64,000 bases of DNA from CAYRWR01 sp964537555 (GTDB taxonomy: Bacteria > Spirochaetota > Brevinematia > Brevinematales > CAYRWR01), in contig CAZIAD010000004.1 of assembly GCA_964537555.1 (NCBI GenBank), forward strand, positions 62,001 to 126,000. Reading direction: 5' to 3'. Shown here piece by piece: positions 59,836-64,000 of the stretch. The translations under genes and the position numbers were made by a program. The notes under the pieces are model-generated. The model was given only the letters and a program-made list of their open reading frames with translations. It had not been told where the DNA came from and did no database searches. The number at the start of each line of letters is the position of its first letter. Positions within the stretch are counted from its first letter, which is position 1.

Positions 59836-61206
59836 ATGAAATATCATTCAGGATTTCATAATTTAATAATCATATCTCTTTTACTCAGTTTCAGCATGGC
59901 CTTTCCTCAACAAAATCCAACTACTGCGGTCAAAAAAAGGCCGGTGATCTATATACAGGATTTTGAAAACCGGGGCAAGTCTTATGGGGTATTTGGTGAT
60001 GTCATGAAGTATTCTCTCAAAGGAATTCTGGGACTGACTAAAAACTACCGTATCGTCACCTCCGATGACCTGGATGCCTACCTGCAGGAGGTAGGAGCCC
60101 AGGATCTTAAAGATAAGCTGGTCAATAAAGAAGCCTTTCTTAAATACCGTTCTGACCTGCTCTTTACCGAAGTGCTGCGGGGTAGCTTCATCTCTATACA
60201 GAATGGAGCCCGGGTATTATGGGAGATACAGGTCTTCAAACTGGCGGACGGTGAGGATAGTTTTGCCCAGGCCTATCAGTCCACCGCTGACGCAGAGATC
60301 TTTGATGTTATCGATGGTATCGGACAGGATATGGCTGGCGTACTTACCGGAAAGGTACTGGAGACTGCCCGGGTAGATGTGAGCACCATGGTGCCCGGAT
60401 CTGTCATCTATATAGATGGTATAGCTGCCGGTAAAAATAAGGTCCAGTATAAAAAAGCCATTGCCGGATTAGCTCATAAAGTAGAGATAAGAGATGCGGA
60501 CAATGAGGTCCTCTTTGAAAAGACTATAGTCCCGGTCAAGGGGCTGATCTATGATGTCAATTATAATTTCCGGGAATATGAGAAACTGGTAGAAAAAAAA
60601 GTGATACTACCTGCAACCAATACTATCTTTTCCACCAACCGGGTAGCCATGACCAACCGGGTCATTACCACAAACCAGATGAAGGTGGAGATCTTTAGCA
60701 CGAACTGGGTGGAAGAAAAGGTGACCAAGCAGGTAGAAGTAGAAAAAGTTAAATATATTGATTATCATAAATGGGGCTGGGGTATAAACGGAGGCGGAGG
60801 CGTCATGGCCGGAGTATCCGGGTATTACCAGTTCCAGGGCCTTAAGTTTGAATTGAATCTGGGCCTGGTGCCTCAGTTTCTGGGATATACCACGGACACT
60901 TATCTGTCGGCAGCCCTGTCGGTCTCCCTCTTTCCTTTGGGAGCCAATGTAGCAGTGTCACCCTATATCAGACTGGGAGTGATGACCTATTATGGCCTCG
61001 AGCTGGGTATCATCCCCACCTATCTGAACGAGCTCATGGCAGTGGGCCTTTCCTTTAGATTCAAAGGCCTGCCCGGATTCCTGGGCAGGATGCGGATACA
61101 TGCAGAGTGGGGGGGCATGGGGCCACCCATTATCAATTCACCGGTCAATACTATACCGTATGATATTTTTAACAAATCCACACTGGGTTTTGGTATCAGC
61201 TTTTAA
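59836..61206 (+). CDS. Exported CsgG/TolB-like plus PEGA protein with putative barrel end
   Basis: The frame begins upstream inside the terminator region; ATG 59836 with GGGGG before it is chosen (456 residues). A signal peptide (LIIISLLLSFSMAFPQ) is followed by a domain of alternating strands and helices (KKRPVIYIQDFENRGKSYGV, LTKNYRIVTSDDLDAYLQEV) like CsgG/FlgO/TolB-N proteins. A PEGA-like domain follows (VPGSVIYIDGIAAGKNKVQY), then a TN-rich linker with repeats STNRVAMTNRVITTNQ. The C-terminal 150 residues are amphipathic strands ending STLGFGISF, with a final Phe as in outer-membrane barrels. Function unknown. Confidence 0.72.
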   Translation: MKYHSGFHNLIIISLLLSFSMAFPQQNPTTAVKKRPVIYIQDFENRGKSYGVFGDVMKYSLKGILGLTKNYRIVTSDDLDAYLQEVGAQDLKDKLVNKEAFLKYRSDLLFTEVLRGSFISIQNGARVLWEIQVFKLADGEDSFAQAYQSTADAEIFDVIDGIGQDMAGVLTGKVLETARVDVSTMVPGSVIYIDGIAAGKNKVQYKKAIAGLAHKVEIRDADNEVLFEKTIVPVKGLIYDVNYNFREYEKLVEKKVILPATNTIFSTNRVAMTNRVITTNQMKVEIFSTNWVEEKVTKQVEVEKVKYIDYHKWGWGINGGGGVMAGVSGYYQFQGLKFELNLGLVPQFLGYTTDTYLSAALSVSLFPLGANVAVSPYIRLGVMTYYGLELGIIPTYLNELMAVGLSFRFKGLPGFLGRMRIHAEWGGMGPPIINSPVNTIPYDIFNKSTLGFGISF

Positions 61207-61215
61207 GGGGGCGTC

Positions 61216-62349
61216 ATGAAATATATTAAACCGCTGAGCATTATATTTATCACTTTACAGATGATGTCCTGTGAGCTGCTTCTGGGGCCTATTGGGCCGC
61301 TGTCCCAGATACAGAAGAGTCAGCAGAGTCCCTGGAATATGCATCATGAATTATTCTCTACCTCCAATAACGGCTGGGCTGATAATGGCCGGGCTCAGAT
61401 CGTAGAAAGAGGGGGCCAGGTCTATGCCGCATTCGGAGTACAGTATAATGCATCCTTCTACCAGGATATAGAAGTATATGGAGCCTTGACTGTTGCCATC
61501 CCTCAGGTTTATCAGGTCTCCAGGACAAACGGGTCCTTTTTCCTGGAAAATATCTTCGATATTTCTGTAGACACCCAGCCCAGGGTCATATATAAGAAAG
61601 ATTTTTCGGATACAGTCTATGTGTTTGATGTGGTCAATCAGGTACCCACTACTATCTGGAATACAAATCTTAACGGATATAATGCCTTTCTACCCCAGTC
61701 CGCCAATATGCTATTAGGTGAGTTTATGGGTTCACTCATATTTTATGAAAATGGGGCCACCCATACCACCAATTTCCTGACCTCTCTCCCCATGCTTGGT
61801 ACTATGCTGCATGCCATGCGCAGTGAGTATAAAAACTCCAAACAGTATCTTTCCTATCTGTGTTATGACGGCATGAGTAATTATATCAATCTGTATGAGG
61901 CGACCGGCATGGGCCTAAGGGTACAAAATGTGCCAATTATGGAGAGTTCGGGTGCGCTTTATCAATCCTACCAGTTTGATATAACCGTAGACGAATATAA
62001 TAATATCTTTGCAGCCTTTGATGATATGGTTTTCATCAGTGATGGAAGTATGGGACTCACTCCCTTAAATTCGAATATCAATGATCTGAATACTACCAAT
62101 GGGGTAGCTCTCTATGTGAAGAATGGTAATATCCATATGGCCAATTACAACGGTACATCTCTGGACTATATCGTCATGAATGCAAACAATGGCAGCATCA
62201 TTCTGGACGAAAATATCACTAATTTCCAGTCCAATGGATTTATTAAAGGCATGGATATTTATGTGGATAGTGCCAATATCGTCTATATTGGTATTCTGGA
62301 ATATAACACGGCCATGGACAGGACCTATGGGCATGTGTTATACCGCTAG
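61216..62349 (+). CDS. Lipoprotein of unknown function, beta-rich
   Basis: The 377-residue protein has a lipobox (PLSIIFITLQMMSC) and a strand-rich, Asn- and Tyr-rich mature part with repeated WxNxN and DxYVDSxN-like phrases (YVFDVVNQVPTTIWNTNLNG, GMDIYVDSANIVYIGILEYN). It looks like a beta-propeller-like or repeat-beta fold, with the opening HHELFSTSNNGWADNGRAQI. It lies 9 bases after the PEGA-domain gene with GGGGG before the ATG, so the pair is likely one unit, perhaps a surface complex. Its stop overlaps the convergent gene's stop by four bases. Confidence 0.7.
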   Translation: MKYIKPLSIIFITLQMMSCELLLGPIGPLSQIQKSQQSPWNMHHELFSTSNNGWADNGRAQIVERGGQVYAAFGVQYNASFYQDIEVYGALTVAIPQVYQVSRTNGSFFLENIFDISVDTQPRVIYKKDFSDTVYVFDVVNQVPTTIWNTNLNGYNAFLPQSANMLLGEFMGSLIFYENGATHTTNFLTSLPMLGTMLHAMRSEYKNSKQYLSYLCYDGMSNYINLYEATGMGLRVQNVPIMESSGALYQSYQFDITVDEYNNIFAAFDDMVFISDGSMGLTPLNSNINDLNTTNGVALYVKNGNIHMANYNGTSLDYIVMNANNGSIILDENITNFQSNGFIKGMDIYVDSANIVYIGILEYNTAMDRTYGHVLYR

Positions 62350-63308
62350 TCTTGCTCCAGAGCTTTTACAAATCTTCTGATATCATGCTCACTATGTTCA
62401 GGGCAGAGAAACTGTATATCCGGGTTAAGCATCAGCCCCAGTGCCCGCATTTTTTCCGGGGCTGAGCTACATTTGATTATGCCGTTTTGCTGTGCACTCA
62501 GTGACCTAGCGTTTATGACAGGATATTTCACATCCAGGATTCCTTTGCGTCGGTAAAACTTTAAAGTCTCCAGTATGGCCAGGGTCATATACAGAGAGGG
62601 GGTCTCATGACTGACAGAGAGCGACTCCCTGCCCAGTATGATACCTGAGCTCATTCCGTTACATACAGAGGATCCTACAGCCAGTACATCCACCTGATCC
62701 AGGCTGAAGCCGAACACGGGCTTCGTACGGTAAAAGCTCCGGGTCACGACGCCTATCCTGATATCGGCCCGGAATTTTCCCGGATCGAGAGGGGACATGT
62801 CTTTCTCCCAGTCCAGGGCTTCCAGAAACACCACATCATAGTCCACATCCCCCCGGGCCAGTTCCACATTGAGCAGTGGGTTTGCGCGGAGCAGCTCCCG
62901 GGCCAGCCAGGACGAACTAACCCCTATGCGGGACTGATACACCGGCTGCAGCAGGCTGAGCATCATGCTATGTTCTGAATTATAGACATAGGACTTAGTG
63001 AACTCCACCAGGCTATGCAGATGATCCAGCAGCCGGGGCAGAAATTTATTGGCATGGGCATAGCCCATAGCAGTGGACATCCCATTCTTGATGATCTTAC
63101 TCAGTACGCCCGGCTGATGGCCGTATACTACCCGGCCCTGATGCAGGCTGAAGTCGATGTATTTATTGTCATCTATGTCGATGATATAGGCTCCCTTTTC
63201 ACGGCGTATAATGAGGCCGGAATGGCTTAGGCCATGATGTTCGAGGGTTTGGCGGGCTTTATCGCTCAGAGGGTGGCGGTAGGAGTCAGGGTGGGGGAAG
63301 TCAGACAT
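62346..63308 (-). CDS. Class-III aminotransferase-like protein lacking the PLP lysine
   Basis: The N-terminal third closely matches glutamate-1-semialdehyde aminomutase and other class-III aminotransferases (RREKGAYIIDIDDNKYIDFS, VVYGHQPGVLSKIIKNGM). The downstream active-site region aligns as DQVDVLAVGSSVCNGMSSGI where true enzymes have LGKxxGGG, so the Schiff-base lysine is replaced by serine; the preceding DE(V) aspartate that binds the PLP pyridine nitrogen is also absent (RIGVVTRS). At 320 residues it is about 100 shorter than the family, mainly in the middle. It is likely a non-catalytic or repurposed homologue. The frame is open with a ribosome site (AAGGAC), so it is not an obvious pseudogene. 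Confidence 0.72.
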   Translation of the reverse strand: MSDFPHPDSYRHPLSDKARQTLEHHGLSHSGLIIRREKGAYIIDIDDNKYIDFSLHQGRVVYGHQPGVLSKIIKNGMSTAMGYAHANKFLPRLLDHLHSLVEFTKSYVYNSEHSMMLSLLQPVYQSRIGVSSSWLARELLRANPLLNVELARGDVDYDVVFLEALDWEKDMSPLDPGKFRADIRIGVVTRSFYRTKPVFGFSLDQVDVLAVGSSVCNGMSSGIILGRESLSVSHETPSLYMTLAILETLKFYRRKGILDVKYPVINARSLSAQQNGIIKCSSAPEKMRALGLMLNPDIQFLCPEHSEHDIRRFVKALEQD

Positions 63309-63337
63309 TGTCCGTCCTTTTAATAATTACTTTAGTA

Positions 63338-63370
63338 AAAAAGGCGAAACGGTCTCCCGTTTCGCCTTTT
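63338..63370 (-). terminator. Intrinsic terminator after rny
   Basis: AAAAGGCGAAACGG (63339-63352), loop TCTC and CCGTTTCGCCTTTT (63357-63370) form a 14-bp stem. Read on the minus strand it is followed by TTTTTTACT, a good U-run for termination of rny. Confidence 0.88.
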
Positions 63371-63387
63371 GTTTTAGTGGTTCTAGA

Positions 63388-64000
63388 TTAACGGGCGTAT
63401 TCTACGACCCTGTTTTCCCGGATCAGGGTGATCTTGATCTGTCCCGGGTATTTCATAGTATTCTCGATCTTCTTGGCTATATCACGGGCCAGTATGAGAC
63501 TACCTTCATCGGATACAGAATCACTGGATACAAATACGCGGATCTCACGTCCGGCCTGGATAGCATAAGCCTTTTCCACACCTTCGTAATCGGTGGCGAT
63601 CTTTTCCAGGTTCTGCAGTCTTTCGATATAGTCGTCAAAGGACTCTCTTCTGGCACCGGGACGGGCGGCAGAGATAGCATCGGCAGCCAGCATGATGTGG
63701 GCTTCGATGTACTTCTGTTCCACTTCCTGGTGGTGGGAAGCGATAGCATTGACCACTCTGTCATCCAGGTTAAACTTGGCTGCGATCTCAGCAGAGAGCA
63801 GGGCATGTCCCCCGTCTCCCACTGTCTTCATGGTCTTACCGATATCATGCAGTAGTCCGGCCTGTTTGGCAAAGTCTATATTGGTCTTTAATGCACCGGC
63901 TATCATACCGGCAATATTGGCCACTTCAATGGAGTGGTAGTATACATTCTGGCCATAGCTGGTACGGTACTTCAGGCGTCCGATGTAGGGATAGAGCTCA
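63388..64000 (-). CDS. rny: Ribonuclease Y, C-terminal part (5' end outside window)
   Basis: RNase Y is a membrane-anchored endoribonuclease that starts mRNA decay. The frame is open to the window end, and its first visible residues are ELYPYIGRLKYRTSYGQNVY, followed by HSIEVANIAG; the GTG at 63924 is not the start. The HD domain is present with LLHDIGK and SHHQEVEQK, then AADAISAARPGARRESFDDY, EKAYAIQAGREIRVFV and the terminal YPGQIKITLIRENRVVEYAR, which are hallmarks of the family. The N-terminal anchor and KH domain lie outside the window. A good terminator follows. Confidence 0.95.
   Translation of the reverse strand, partial: ELYPYIGRLKYRTSYGQNVYYHSIEVANIAGMIAGALKTNIDFAKQAGLLHDIGKTMKTVGDGGHALLSAEIAAKFNLDDRVVNAIASHHQEVEQKYIEAHIMLAADAISAARPGARRESFDDYIERLQNLEKIATDYEGVEKAYAIQAGREIRVFVSSDSVSDEGSLILARDIAKKIENTMKYPGQIKITLIRENRVVEYAR

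Noticed and set aside
1..64000. CRISPR arrays, tRNA or rRNA genes, insertion sequences, integrases
   Set aside because: No regularly spaced direct repeats, cloverleaf candidates, rRNA cores or transposase motifs were recognised by eye.

Overview
The window is a gene-dense stretch of a bacterial chromosome at moderate GC. It carries almost entirely core and housekeeping genes, with short intergenic gaps and many overlapping or abutting start and stop codons. I see no tRNA, rRNA, CRISPR array, phage, integrase or insertion sequence. The organism is a diderm: it has MlaE/MlaF/MlaD-type lipid transport genes, several lipoproteins, many exported TPR and HEAT proteins, and a probable outer-membrane beta-barrel protein. 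RNase HIII, RNase Y, a PilZ protein, a PEGA-domain protein and many secreted repeat proteins together suggest Spirochaetota or a neighbouring lineage. That placement is an inference from gene content, not a sequence search.

Layout. 1-3222: end of a phosphate-uptake operon (pstC partial, pstA, pstB, phoU). 3288-8610: a TPR/SPOR-like exported protein, mutS, and a membrane TPR protein that seems to start at ATT. 8611-10169 (minus): a YhcC-type radical SAM protein and a TrmR-like methyltransferase. 10278-11822: DUF4159, YkvA-like and small membrane proteins. 11825-14897 (minus): ftsW and a protein resembling the soluble tail of DUF2723 proteins. 15172-18395: tyrA-cmk, then two HEAT-repeat exported proteins and a lipoprotein, closed by a strong terminator. 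18534-21459 (minus): argF, argH and a HAD phosphatase. 21643-27795: a small protein, a 0.5 kb gene-free stretch, murC, a TPR protein, a PilZ protein, a LapA-like protein, radA and an unknown protein.

27924-34511 holds a cNMP-binding/DUF2225 fusion, then PEP carboxylase, beta-carbonic anhydrase and a SulP transporter; these last three could form a bicarbonate supply-and-use group. 34593-39683: DEAD-box helicase, a zinc-finger methyltransferase and the TrkH/TrkA potassium system. 39781-42362: an exported transglutaminase-like protein and a GyrI-like protein. 42463-45948: a four-gene operon with its own promoter, encoding two small membrane proteins, a membrane-anchored STAND-like ATPase and an MscS channel. 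This is the best candidate here for an undescribed system. 45945-50719: second MscS, PrsW-like protease, P-II protein, TPR protein and MFS transporter. 50812-56287: a PAS histidine kinase, a SigH-like sigma factor and a small membrane protein run into mlaE-mlaF-mlaD and a TPR lipoprotein, suggesting envelope-stress control of lipid transport. 56291-58783 (minus): purU, rnhC and a CPBP-type membrane protein. 59022-62349: an orphan response regulator, a CsgG/TolB-like-PEGA-barrel protein and a lipoprotein. 62346-64000 (minus): a class-III aminotransferase-like protein that has lost its catalytic lysine, and the 3' part of rny.

Start codons were moved from the longest possible ORF wherever a Shine-Dalgarno sequence or a promoter argued for an internal start. 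Family assignments come from recognising motifs by eye; no database was searched.
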